Shown here: positions 12,095 through 21,900 of the stretch, one piece after another | Numbering within the stretch: position 1 is the stretch's first letter | Layout: the number at the start of each line of letters is the position of its first letter | Origin: Citrus sinensis | Taxonomy: Eukaryota > Streptophyta > Magnoliopsida > Sapindales > Rutaceae | DNA: 64,000 bases | Assembly: GCF_022201045.2 (NCBI RefSeq) | Contig: NC_068560.1 | Location: 31,885,501 to 31,949,500, forward strand | Direction: 5' to 3' | The notes under the pieces: model-generated | What the model was told of the DNA's origin: nothing | Seen by the model: only the letters and a program-made list of their open reading frames with translations | The model's database searches: none | Position numbers and translations under genes: made by a program

Positions 12095-14046
12095 ATGGGC
12101 TCCGTTGCCGCCGCCATAGAAATGCCTCATGCTGTTTGCATACCATACCCAGCACAAGGCCACATAAACCCAATGCTAAAACTAGCTAAAATCCTTCACC
12201 ACAAAGGCTTTCACATCACCTTTGTTAACACAGAGTTTAATCACAAACGTTTGCTTAAATCTCGAGGCCCTGACTCTCTCAATGGCCTCCCTTCGTTTCG
12301 ATTCGAAACGATACCCGACGGCTTGCCGCCGACGGATGTCGATGCCACACAAGACATACCATCTCTATGTTACTCAACCACAAGAACTTGCTTAGCTCCT
12401 TTTAAAGAGCTTCTTCATAAGCTGAATGATCCCTCCTCTAATGTTCCGCCGGTCACTTGCATAGTTTCTGACGGAGTCATGAGCTTCACCGTTGATGCAG
12501 CTGAAGAGTTGGGTGTCCCGGAAGTGCTTTTCTGGACTACTAGTGCTTGTGGCTTCTTAGCTTACCTTCACTTTCGCCAACTCATTGACAAGGGCTATAC
12601 ACCACTCAAAGGTACTTTAATTTTCCGAGTATCAGGTTCTGTTTTGGAAGTACGGTTTGATTTTTCCTAGCAGGCAGATCTCCTATTTTACAACAGATTT
12701 GAGCTAAAAGTCGCAGCAGCAAATTTACATCTATCTTTCTAATTATATGTGAGCTGTCAATTTCATTTAGTCGGTCACTAGAATTCAAATACTAAAAGTG
12801 ACGGTGTTAAAAAATATATTTGGGCTTAACTCTCTACCATTTTTAAAATAGATCAGGATTCTCTCCTGATCTAATCATATTTTGAATAAATCAATTAATT
12901 ATTGATTGATTGTTAATAAATAAAATAATAAAATATTATCCATATACTACTATTAAAAGACGTATGACATAAGACCTTTAAAAGATCAGTATAGCTCAAA
13001 TCAGCAGATCAGATCAGGAGAGGATTTTATTCGTTACAAAATATGTGAAATATTGAGGCTAGATACTGATCTTTTTGTTAATTTGATTTGCAGATGAAAG
13101 TTACTTCACAAATGGGTACTTGAATACTGTTATAGATTGGATACCAGGCATGAAGGGTATCCGTTTGAGTGACATCCCGAGCTTTATCAGAACAACTAAT
13201 CCTGATGATATTATGTTAAATTTCGTTATCTCCGAGACTGAAAGATCCAAAAGGGCTAGTGCAATTATTTTGAACACGTACCGTGAGTTAGAGCAAGAAG
13301 CTTTGGATGCACTTACATCACTGTTACTGCCACCTGTATATTCCATTGGTCACTTGCAATTTCAGCTGAATCAGATCCCAGAGAATGATTCGATCATGCG
13401 GATTGGATCCAATTTGTGGAAAGAAGAAACAGAGTGCATTGATTGGCTGGACACAAAAGAACCCAACTCAGTGGTTTACGTGAATTTTGGTAGCATCACT
13501 GTCATGACGGCAAATCAACTCATTGAGTTTGCTTGGGGTTTGGCAAACAGCAAGCAAACGTTTATGTGGGTCATTAGGCCTGATCTTGTTGTCGGTGACT
13601 CGGCGATTTTGCCACCCGAGTTTGTGACGGAGACCAAAGAACGTAGCCTCTTGGCAAGTTGGTGTCCTCAAGAACAAGTTTTAAACCACCCTGCCATTGG
13701 AGGATTCTTAACGCACAGTGGGTGGAATTCAACGCTGGAAAGTATATGTGGCGGCGTTCCATTGATTTGCTGGCCATTTTTTGCGGAGCAACAGACAAAT
13801 TGTCGATACAGTTGCAGAGAATGGGGTATTGGGATGGAGATTGATAGTAATGTTAAGAGAGAGGAAGTTGAAGTACTTGTCAGAGACCTAATGGTAGGAG
13901 AGAAAGGCCAAGAGATGAAACTGAAAGCTTTGGAATTGAAGAAGAAGGCAAAAGAGGCAGCTACCGGTCCAGTTGGATCGTCATACGTCAACCTTGAAAA
14001 GTTGATTACACACGTGCTTCTTTCTCCTACGATACGATCAACGTAA
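12095..14046 (+). CDS. UGT85-type UDP-glycosyltransferase, copy 1 (two exons)
   Basis: A family-1 plant glycosyltransferase that would transfer glucose from UDP-glucose to a small hydroxylated acceptor in the cytosol; the acceptor is not known. Exons are 12095-12611 and 13094-14046, with GT/AG borders and a phase-1 join, giving 489 residues, the normal family length. The start is the ATG opening MGSVAAAIE, 72 bases after a TATA box; the upstream in-frame codons belong to the leader. The likely catalytic His is residue 23 (PAQGHINP), with Asp 126 (CIVSDG) as partner. The 44-residue PSPG sugar-donor box runs 362-405, from WCPQEQ to FAEQQ, with THSGWNS inside. The intron position after PLK is the one used by UGT85 genes. 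Compared with copy 2 the C-terminus is longer (TIRST instead of TN), and the intron has gained a MITE. The UGT85A subfamily is a confident call; the substrate is not. Confidence 0.93.
12812..13035. mobile_element. MITE in the intron of UGT copy 1
   Basis: Copy 2 reads straight from gacagtgtta to tttacaaaatatg, while copy 1 has about 220 extra bases between these words. The insert carries ggattctctcctgatct near the left and aaatcctctcctgatct (reversed) at the right, an inverted repeat. A tta lies on each side, as for PIF/Harbinger-type MITEs. A related, shorter sequence lies at about 32878-33050. Confidence 0.65.
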
Positions 14047-14558
14047 CGTACACGCACACACAACAATAACACTTATTAGTGGGATTCATCACTATTACTG
14101 TGTGTAGACGTACGTTACATTAATTGTAACGTAGCATTGGCCACGAATTAATTGTTTGGGGGGCTTAATTTTTCACTTTGATGTGATTATATAAATTAAT
14201 CTCGTGTCTTGTACTCTTGTATTAATTAATTGGTTTCCATGTATTTCTTTATTATTAATAATTTTAGTTATCAGTCACCCCAATTTATATTATTATGATA
14301 ATAATTACTGCACACCTCTACCGTTCTTTATTTAGAAGAAGAATAAATTATAGATAGTTTAAGCTGAGAGATAATTCAAATCTTCAATGATTTGTCATTT
14401 GATAAATAAATAACAGTTAATTAAATTGCGACTCCCGCGGTCCAATCCACACTGCTCATACAAAGTTACAAATATCTCAATAGTTGACATGTATCGTCTT
14501 CCACAGCTCACATTTTGACTCATGGGAATTTTTTTTTGCCCTTTTCAAGAATCATTTC

Positions 14559-15007
14559 TGATGCAGCGGAAGTTTAATGTTCAAAATATTCCGTTGATTC
14601 TAGAGAATACCGGAACAAAAGAACAACTAAATTCACGTTGATTCAAAAGAATACCGCGAATTTAGGAGTTAAGACTCGTTGATTCCGTAGAATGCCGAGA
14701 GTTAACTGTTCAAATACTCAAAAAGAGATTTGAAAATTGAAATATTATTAAACTCAAAATTCTCTGCTTGTAAAAGTTACAAATGACACTTATTTATACT
14801 AAGTAAGACTTATCCTAATATGATTAGAAAACCTATTTTAATAAGACTTATGCCTAAATTAGGAATATTACCCAAATAAGTAATACCTAAACAATAAGAC
14901 TCTAAATAGGAAACCAAATTAAACTAGAATACAAATTAATTAAAATATTTCTAAATATTATACATTTAAATATAATTAGGATTTCTTCAATTTCTTGCTC
15001 TGCATCA
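14559..15007 (-). repeat. LTR, 3' on the element's own strand
   Basis: 449 bp with TG...CA ends. It is the same length as its partner at 15905-16353, with no indels and about a dozen substitutions by eye. Confidence 0.93.
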
Positions 15008-15744
15008 TTCCCGCCAGGTTGGAGAAAATTTGTCCTCGAATTTTGTATGTTGTAGTCTTCAAGAACATCTTCATGTGCATAATGATTAATTTTTAAAACA
15101 GAGCTTTGACATAGACGATGAACTTTAAATTTTCCAACTTTTGTAATAACGTCCATCCAATCACTCCAATGGCGTAAAATAAATTCTTCTATCAACAACT
15201 TCTCCAATAATGTCTTCTCGTATTGTTCGTGTCGAACTTCAACATAGTTGAGGAAAAACGATTTCTTTTCATAATCCATTAACTGTTGAAAAATATCACA
15301 ACTCTTTTTGTCTTCTTTCGGCAAATCAAGAGAACAATAAGAGATTGTATCAACAACTATCTCTCTCTCCTCCATAAGATCAAAAGATGGATGAACAATT
15401 ACCCCTTCTCGTCCCACAATATCAAGATTCTCATCAAATTTCGGCGATTGATCCAAATCAATATTGTCTTTGTGTTGAGGATTTGTTGTAGACATGAATG
15501 ACCAATTAATATTCTCCTCGGAAGGAATAATATTGTCGAAAGGAACAAAGTTACAATTTTCCTCATTATCTTCATAACAAACATCACCGTGAACAACTTC
15601 ATCAAATCCATATGCATGCTTTATGTGTAAAGATTTTCTATCTCGAATTTTCTCTAAATCTTGAGAAATTGAACGCAAAATCCTCAACATCTTAACTAAA
15701 ACGTCTCTCAAGATGAAATCTTCACGTCGATGTTGTGATTTCAT
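14902..15744 (-). CDS. LTR-element internal reading frame, unknown protein
   Basis: Starts at the ATG opening MKSQHRREDFILRDVL and runs about 280 codons, through the internal region and into the LTR. The middle is acidic and charged (GDVCYEDNEENCNFVP) with a coiled-coil-like start. Near the 3' LTR it reads SRTNFLQPGGNDAEQ. That resembles the end of Ty3/Gypsy-type polyproteins just before the polypurine tract, so the element may be a deletion derivative of a Gypsy element. No gag zinc knuckle or pol motif is visible. I cannot assign a function; the intact frame may only reflect young age. Confidence 0.5.
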   Translation of the reverse strand: MKSQHRREDFILRDVLVKMLRILRSISQDLEKIRDRKSLHIKHAYGFDEVVHGDVCYEDNEENCNFVPFDNIIPSEENINWSFMSTTNPQHKDNIDLDQSPKFDENLDIVGREGVIVHPSFDLMEEREIVVDTISYCSLDLPKEDKKSCDIFQQLMDYEKKSFFLNYVEVRHEQYEKTLLEKLLIEEFILRHWSDWMDVITKVGKFKVHRLCQSSVLKINHYAHEDVLEDYNIQNSRTNFLQPGGNDAEQEIEEILIIFKCIIFRNILINLYSSLIWFPI

Positions 15745-15889
15745 GATATAATTTTTTTCTTTTTTTTTCCTATGCTTTTTTGGTGTTGTTTGGGTTTTTT
15801 TTTTTAAAAAACTAAACGGAAAAAAACAAAAAAGGAAAAAAGAAAAGGTTTGGTGGTAGATGGAGTTAGATTGGTGAGACCAGGTTTTG

Positions 15890-15901
15890 GCTCTGATACC
15901 A
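15890..15901 (-). other. Primer-binding site (initiator tRNA-Met)
   Basis: On the minus strand it reads tggtatcagagc, three bases inside the 5' LTR. This is the standard plant primer-binding site for initiator methionine tRNA. Confidence 0.9.
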
Positions 15902-15904
15902 AAC

Positions 15905-16353
15905 TGATGCAGCAGAAGTTTAAAGTTCAAAATATTCCGTTGATTCTAGAGAATGCCGGAATAAAAGAACAACTGAACTCACGTTGATTCAAAAGAATAC
16001 CGTGAATTTAGGGATTAAGACTCGTTGATTCCGTAGAATGCCGAGAGTTAACTGTTCAAATACTCACAAAGAGATTTGAAAATTGAAATATTATTAAACT
16101 CAAAATTCTCTGCTTGTAAAAGTTACAAAAGACATTTATTTATACTAAGTAAGACTTATCCTAATATGATTAGAAAACCTATTTTAATAAGACTTATGCC
16201 TAAATTAGGAATATTACCCAAATAAGCAATACCTAAACAATAAGACTCTAAATAGGAAACCAAATTAAACTAGAATACAAATTAATTAAAATATTTCTAA
16301 ATATTATACATTTAAATATAATTAGGATTTCTTCAATTTCTTGCTCTGCATCA
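15905..16353 (-). repeat. LTR, 5' on the element's own strand
   Basis: 449-bp direct repeat of 14559-15007, adjoining the primer-binding site. Followed by the target duplication atttc. Confidence 0.93.
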
Positions 16354-17040
16354 ATTTCAAAGTTATTCTTTTTTTAGAGATTAATTAATAGTAAAATTGA
16401 TAATAACTTAGTTGAAAGTCAAAACTCGAATGTCCAAATATTTGAAGATCACTCAAGATTATATGATTTGAATATTCATCAATGCAATTTACGTGGGTGA
16501 TCATGCTTGTATTGACCAATTCATACGAGGATTAGAAATTTTAAAGGGTAATTTTTACTTTCCTTCCTTGAGCTTTGGATCTTTTGTATTTAGATGGCTA
16601 AGATTAATTTATTAGTAAAAATCCCCTTACGGAATACAAACGGTAAATCTCATATGGTTAGTTATAGGCAATTTAGTAATTTAATTTGATAAGCATAACT
16701 TTTACACATTTTGATTGACATGTGCCCAGTGAATTGTCAAATCATTGTGAAAAAATCGCGGCTTGTGATCATTCATATAAATAAAAAAGTGTAAAAAAAT
16801 CAAAGCTTAAAACTTTTTCTCTTTTCTTTGAAACTAGGAAACCATTAACTGTAAGTCTAAGTCCAGACGTTTATTTAATGAAGTCTCAGGTCCCTACGTC
16901 ATTTTATCCGACAATGAAATTCAAAGCATAATGTCCTATCACCATGGGAGTGACCCAAAGCCAGCCAGTCAAAACACAACCTTGAGGCCAAATTTTCCTC
17001 AGTTGAAGGAAATTTACAACTTTCAAATGCAGTAGCAAAA

Positions 17041-17051
17041 TACAAATTCTC

Positions 17052-17085
<34 letters not shown>
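17041..17085. repeat. (GA)n microsatellite inside the Pack-MULE
   Basis: About 15 GA units lie directly downstream (minus strand) of the captured TLS1-like exon, at a place where a normal gene would have intron sequence. Confidence 0.9.
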
Positions 17086-17088
<3 letters not shown>

Positions 17089-17100
17089 AACATACTCAAT

Positions 17101-17547
17101 CGGGAGCTGAACCTTAGCCATCCCTGTAGTCCACTGCGTAGAGCTTTCTTCTGAGTTTCTTTTCTTTACCTGATAAAAACAAGAAGTATGAAATTTAAGG
17201 CACAAGAATAATATTCTTGCGTGTAGAACTGAAACAGAATGGTGTAGAACTACCAACACAACCACTCATAAAGAATGCAAAGAACAAGAAAATTAGAATT
17301 TTACGAGGACACCTTTTTCTTTTTTCAATGACTAAATAAAACACACTAGTAGGCATCACTAAAGCGCTTTGAAATAATAGATAGATGTGTGCACAAAAAA
17401 ATCCCAGTCACCTTAAGATGCTCTGGGATCTTGTATAATTCATCTGTAGCGTGCTTTAAATCATTCTCAACTTGATCATTCACATCAATATTCTTTCCCC
17501 TTTTCTTGGCCAGTTCTTGCTCAGCGCACTTCAACCTATCAAATAGT
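17101..17547 (-). pseudogene. Captured TLS1/C9orf78 (HCA59)-like fragment
   Basis: Two minus-strand exons join across an intron with good borders. The first (about 17547-17412) encodes [19 protein letters not shown] and DELYKIPEHLK. The second (about 17171-17098) continues VKKRNSEESSTQWTTG and VQLPIEY. This is the conserved core of the TLS1/C9orf78 family (hepatocellular carcinoma-associated antigen 59), spliceosome-linked nuclear proteins. Both gene ends are missing, so it is a captured fragment, not a gene. The preserved intron shows DNA-level capture. The family call rests on recalled motifs. Confidence 0.7.
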
Positions 17548-17808
17548 ATATTAGAAATTTTTATTTTCTACAATATTAATGCTTCAAGAAATTGTAAACC
17601 TATACAAATTTATGATGGTCGAAGATCTCTCGGTGAGAACAAAGAGGAAGCACTTGTCTCAACTGACAAATTGCAACCTGATGAGGACAGTGGCAAAAGT
17701 CAGATAATATATTTTCGTGATTCGGATGATGAGATGCCAGATTCAGATGAGGACCCGGATGATGAACTGGATATATAATGATATGTAGAAAATAAAAATT
17801 TCTAATAT
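17548..17808. repeat. 24-bp perfect inverted repeat around the ELP5-like piece
   Basis: The 24 bases at 17548-17571 and at 17785-17808 are exact reverse complements (left core ttagaaatttttattttcta). They enclose about 210 bases that hold the ELP5-like frame and nothing else. I cannot find a clear target duplication outside them. Confidence 0.85.
17590..17778 (+). pseudogene. Captured C-terminal fragment, probably Elongator subunit ELP5
   Basis: The + frame reads [19 protein letters not shown] and, after an acidic linker, [20 protein letters not shown] followed by ELDI and a stop at 17778. An acidic DSDEDPDD-type tail with a preceding IQIYDGRRS is how I remember the C-terminus of plant ELP5 (IKI1 family), part of the Elongator tRNA-modification complex. 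Only the last exon is present. The match is from memory and could be another acidic-tailed nuclear protein. Bordered by the 24-bp inverted repeat. Confidence 0.5.
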
Positions 17809-18436
17809 CTATAACATATATACACATCAAGTCAAGCCTTTGTTTTATAAAATTATTTCACCAGCAGACTACATGTATTTTGGCAAGTTTACATTGTGAA
17901 AGAAAGATATGCCTCAATTCACTCATATATTGTTAAAGCAGATGTATTCAAAAGACACATATTGGTGGTATAATCTATTGTAAAGCCTTGTATTCAATTA
18001 CATGATTATGGTCATCAGTATCTTTTGCTTATTCGTTAGTTATTGCGGAAACGCGTTTGAGTAGTCATCAAAATTATGGTGATCATGTGAGTGAGCTGCG
18101 GAAAAAAAAAAGTCGTGGCAATGAACAAATACAAAGAAATGGGATTTGAAAACAACTCTCACAATGCAGCTGAGACGCTGCAATTTCACTTTGTGAATAG
18201 CCATGCACATCAAACTAACCAATTTGCATCTTCAATTATTTCTTTGGTCGATACTAAAGTCAAACTCATTTAATCATAATATCCAATTGGGGGTATTTCA
18301 GTATTTTTTAATTCAATTAACAGTCAACTACAAAATTAACTGACGGTAGGGAAGTCTTTACTAATAAATGAATCTTGACCATCTAAGTATAAAAAACCCA
18401 AAGCTTAGAGGAGGAAAGTAAAAATTACCCAAATTT

Positions 18437-18965
18437 TAAATTTCCGTCTACCTTTATGTCGGTTATCGTTGTTTGATAGATCAATAACCTTGATGTTCGG
18501 ATATGCTTTTTGGGAAAATTTAAATCAAATTGCTTTTGTGGAGCCCACTAGTGAGAGATCCTGGCTGTCTGGAAAGAACAATTCTGTTCTGTTTCATGAC
18601 TTATGCACCGGCGCTTGTAACGTGTGGAAGGCAAATGATTGGACAGCTGGGGTGAGTAATAAATATACCGAAAAAAGGAGTACTGATTCGAAGCCGACTC
18701 CAAGTAGGATCCAAAAACATCCAAATCCAGTTCTAATTTGGGTGTAGAAGGGCGTGCAGTTCAATCGTCAAAAGTTTTAGTTCGGTCTTCTTTTCTCTTT
18801 TCAGTCGGGTTTTTACTATTGGATAAGAAATTGAGTTTTCTCGGCGTCTCTCTTCTCACCTAAGCAAAGTTAGTTGCAGATGGAAACTGGACCTGAGGGA
18901 GCTAGTAACAGAAGGTGCCCCGTCGATGGAGGAGACTTGTTCACAAGCATTGGTTATGAGCTCTT
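18437..18965 (+). other. Conserved block of unknown origin, unit B copy
   Basis: Pairs with 8138-8700. Shared words include gtcggttatcgttgtttgat and gatgttcggatatgcttttt. The leader-like stretch and the ATG (here 18880) are kept. In this copy the METGPEG frame stays open for 54 codons, to 19044, past a tttttacag word that resembles a splice acceptor. The unit A frame stops much earlier, so selection for the protein is unlikely. Not recognised. Confidence 0.3.
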
Positions 18966-20112
18966 TCCTTTTTACAGTTATGTCCCATTAAATATAGATT
19001 TATTTACATTTAACTTTCTTTTAGTAACTGACTGTGTCATATGACGTGAAGTCTACTTACACAACCTAAATTTTTACCTCACAAGTATCATAGCGATATA
19101 TGCTCTATTCACAAATTAATAGATACTTAAAAAATTCACAAACTAATAGATATGTCCCTTTATGATGTTGTAATTTTTTTACAACATTCATAATATAAGA
19201 AATATATATCATTGGATCTAATCAATTGTGCACACTATCTCTATTAATTAACAAAAAAAAATTAATTATGTTAAAAATAGTATAGCCAATTAACAAACCA
19301 AATCAAAGGGTAATTTAAACTTAAAAATAAAAAAAGAGACATGATAAAATACAATATCTCAAGGTTTTTTTTATTTGAAATTGAACTTTTAACAATTTCT
19401 TCTATTTGAAATTAAATTATTGACACATTAAGTAATTATGCTTCAATACAAAAGCTCATGTGCGCATCTTCTTTTAGATAAGGATGCTATATTAAAATAT
19501 AAAGTGGTTTTTAAAAGTTAAAGGTTACAATTAAGCGGCAATTAGGCACATCTCATGGTTGCACAATAACAAGAGACCTATTTTAAGTTTGCACAATAAG
19601 TGATCTATTCTAGCAATGGAAGAGGTACGATGGATTGGATTCCAAAGAGTAAAAGATATTTTGCATCAATGTCATTATCATAGAACTTTGCTATTTTCTA
19701 TCTGAGTTGCTAAGTTTATGTAATTTACTCGCACATTATTTTGATACATTGTTAGATATTGACTAGATGTAATTAGTGAAGTTTCTTTATATTAATAATA
19801 TTTATATTCGCAAGCATAGAAAATTATAAACCACAACAACATTAACATTGATTAACCAAGTAAAAGAAATTTTGATTTTACATGTGTTTTACAAGATTTA
19901 TAAGCTTCAAAAGGATTGGGTGTAACAATATTTTAAAAAACGAGGCTAAAGGACTTTTGCGACATTTTTCACATGCTGTCATAATACAGAGTTCTCGTAG
20001 TGAAAAATTAACATAGCAGACAACCATGGATCTTGGCAATCCACCAACGGCTCACATCGGACCTTGGTAATCTGTCAAGGGCTCACCTCTTATTATCATT
20101 AGTTTCTCTTTT
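18966..20112. other. Unit B spacer, no gene seen
   Basis: AT-rich DNA that aligns with the unit A spacer, including the sequence around 19810 where the 9610-10149 element and its neighbourhood are absent. No coding frame. Confidence 0.5.
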
Positions 20113-20452
20113 GGGAAATGTACAAAAATAACCTAAAAATTTTTGTAATTTTTACAATGAGCCATTCAAACTTTTTTCTATCAACATTAGCCAAACACAA
20201 TATTTTCTTCCCAAATTACCCTTGTTTACAAACCAAAAGCAACTTTTCTTCTCCCCCCTGATCAAACGAAACATAGTCTTGCACTCTTGAATTATCATCA
20301 GCGACGACAAACGGCAACGGCAACGGCGAACGGTAAAAATGAACTCCGATCAAATACAGCATAATCCATCCAGATCCAACACTAATACGTATCACCGAGC
20401 AGTAAGAGATATTTTCTTAACTTGCGAACTTGATTCAGTGCGATTGCAAACA

Positions 20453-20603
20453 GGTGCGACAGGCTGCCTGTCGCACCAAGATTTCGTGCGACAGGCTGCC
20501 TGTCGCACCAAGAGTAGGTGCGACAGGCACCTGTTGCACCAAGAATAGGTGCGACAGGCACCTGTCGCACCAAGAGTAGGTGCGACAGGCTGCCTGTCGC
20601 ACC
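20453..20603. repeat. Array of five palindromic 24-25 bp units
   Basis: Five units, at about 20453, 20486, 20517, 20548 and 20579, each have the arms ggtgcgacagg and cctgtcgcacc around a 2-3 base centre (ctg or ca). They are separated by 7-8 base linkers such as aagagta, with a period of 31-33 bases. One arm has a single change (gttgcacc). Each unit could fold into an 11-bp hairpin. I see no host gene in it. Confidence 0.93.
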
Positions 20604-20739
20604 TATTTATGATAATGCAAGCTGTTGCTTCTTCTAAAAATCAAAATCGAATAAGCACTTCAACAGTGGCGGCTTGCATGGCACCTCTACTTCTTCGTCC
20701 CCTTCTAGCTGGTGAATGTGAGATTGAAACTAATTTCAA

Positions 20740-21789
20740 TGTGGACCGCCTGTCCCCGTTCGTCTTCTTGATCATTTTCTATACGCCATGTTTTGCTTGT
20801 TGGTGCTCATGTGTTTCGGAGACAAGCTTGATGAATCCCAAATAAAAAAAATTGAGAACGTTCAGCGCAGACTGCTGTTGGCTGTTGGCAAGTTCAATAT
20901 ACTGAATTTCTGGCCAAGATTAACAAAAATTATTTTTTTTAAGAAGTGGATACAGTTCTTGCAGGTGCGTAGAGATCAAGAAAACGTATTGGTTACTTTG
21001 ATAAGAGCAAGAAAGAAGATGAAAGAAGAAGAGAGCCTCAGTGTCAACAAGGAGGAGTATGTGTTATCGTATGTGGATACTCTGTTAGATTTGCAGCTTC
21101 ATGAAGAGAAAAGAAAGCTTAGCGAAGAGGAAATTGTGAGTTTGTGTTCAGAATTTCTCAGCGCGGGCACTGAAAGTACCTCCACGGCGCTACAGTGGAT
21201 CATGGGCAATCTGGTGAAGCACCCGCACGTTCAAGAGAAGGTTTATACGGAAATCAGAGGAGTTGTTGGTGAAAATGAAGAGGTGAAAAATGAGGAGTTG
21301 CAGGAGATGCCGTATCTGAAAGCAGTGATTTTAGAGGGACTGAGGAGGCACCCGCCTGGGCATTTCGTGTTGCCACATGCCGTGACAGAGGATTTCGTGC
21401 TTGATGATAAGTACGTGATACCAAAGGATGGGAGTGTGAATTTCATGGTGGCCGACATGGGTTGGGATCCGAAAGTTTGGGAGGATCCGATGGCGTTTAA
21501 GCTCGAGAGGTTTTTGAATGATCATGATCAAGATTTTGACATAACGGGGGGTAGGGAAATTAAGATGATGCCATTTGGAGCTGGCAGGAGGATCTGTCCC
21601 GGTTTTGGTTTGGCTATGCTTTATTTGGAGTATTTTGTGGCTAATTTGGTTTGGAATTTTGAGTGGAAGGCTATGGATGGTGATGAGGTTGATTTGACTG
21701 AGAAGCAAGAGTTTACTTGGCTTCTGCAAGCAGCAGCTGCAGCAAATCATGCTCAAATCACTCTACAATTATTTGGTAAAAAAATCTAA
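20740..21789 (+). pseudogene. Truncated CYP89A-type cytochrome P450
   Basis: From about 20740 the frame reads [16 protein letters not shown] and continues open for over 330 codons to a stop at 21787-21789. The oxygen-binding I-helix motif is SAGTEST. The K-helix has ExxR as EGLRR. The PERF region reads LERF. The haem loop is [10 protein letters not shown] with its cysteine ligand. The composition matches the CYP89A family, whose genes usually have no introns. The N-terminal membrane anchor and proline hinge, roughly the first 170-190 residues, are missing. The frame is open but the protein could not be anchored normally. Its position within the TIRs shows that it was captured by the transposon. 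Confidence 0.85.
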
Positions 21790-21872
21790 AATAAAACAAC
21801 GCCAGAGTCAGATGCATATACAAATGATGATCTTGATAACGCATCAAGTAGATCTTGCAGTGAATTCGGCGG

Positions 21873-21900
21873 TGAGAGAGAGAGAGAGAGAGAGAGAGGA
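21873..21900. repeat. (GA)n microsatellite
   Basis: A run of GA units 80-90 bases downstream of the P450 stop, inside the Pack-MULE. Confidence 0.85.

Larger units (their letters stand above)
6805..14285. repeat. Segmental duplication unit A (contains UGT copy 1)
   Basis: The left edge reads tattattatgataatgatga then gactgcacacctctaccg, and the same words restart at about 14286. From there the two units align through the conserved block near 8.1-9.5 kb, the U6 relic, the promoter and the UGT gene. Unit A holds its own insertions at 7116-7802, 9610-10149, 10621-11335 and about 12812-13035, all absent from unit B. A further stretch of about 0.85 kb around 6990-7838 is missing from unit B, between short aattg-type repeats. 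Confidence 0.85.
14559..16353 (-). mobile_element. Non-autonomous LTR retrotransposon (full length, 1795 bp)
   Basis: Two direct 449-bp LTRs (14559-15007 and 15905-16353) start tgatgcagc and end ctctgcatca. The target duplication atttc is exact (14554-14558 and 16354-16358). A primer-binding site tggtatcagagc, complementary to the initiator methionine tRNA, lies on the minus strand right after the right LTR, so the element is transcribed on the minus strand. Only about 900 bases lie between the LTRs, with no reverse transcriptase, integrase or protease. The LTRs differ at about 13 sites by my reading, which points to a fairly recent insertion. Absent from unit A. Confidence 0.95.
16546..18430. 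mobile_element. Pack-MULE-type element carrying two gene fragments
   Basis: Inverted ends of about 85 bases start gggtaatttttactttcc on both strands (right end reversed). The flanks are an exact 10-bp direct repeat, aaattttaaa (16536-16545 and 18431-18440), and the filled-in site matches the uninterrupted unit A near 8138. Long TIRs with a 9-11 bp duplication are the mark of Mutator-like elements. The element encodes no transposase. It carries pieces of two host genes in opposite orientation, with an intron kept, which means capture from genomic DNA rather than from mRNA. Confidence 0.9.

Noticed and set aside
13468-14072. Opposite-strand and off-frame frames over UGT exon 2 (also at 25255-25778)
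   Set aside because: Shadows of the UGT coding strand; they persist only because the two exons are the same.
16899-17265. Frames with Leu-Ser repeats
   Set aside because: Produced by the GA microsatellite; only the TLS1-like part is real.
20453-20603. CRISPR-like array
   Set aside because: The spacing is regular, but the linkers are only 7-8 bases and nearly the same, and the DNA is a plant transposon. It is a palindromic minisatellite.
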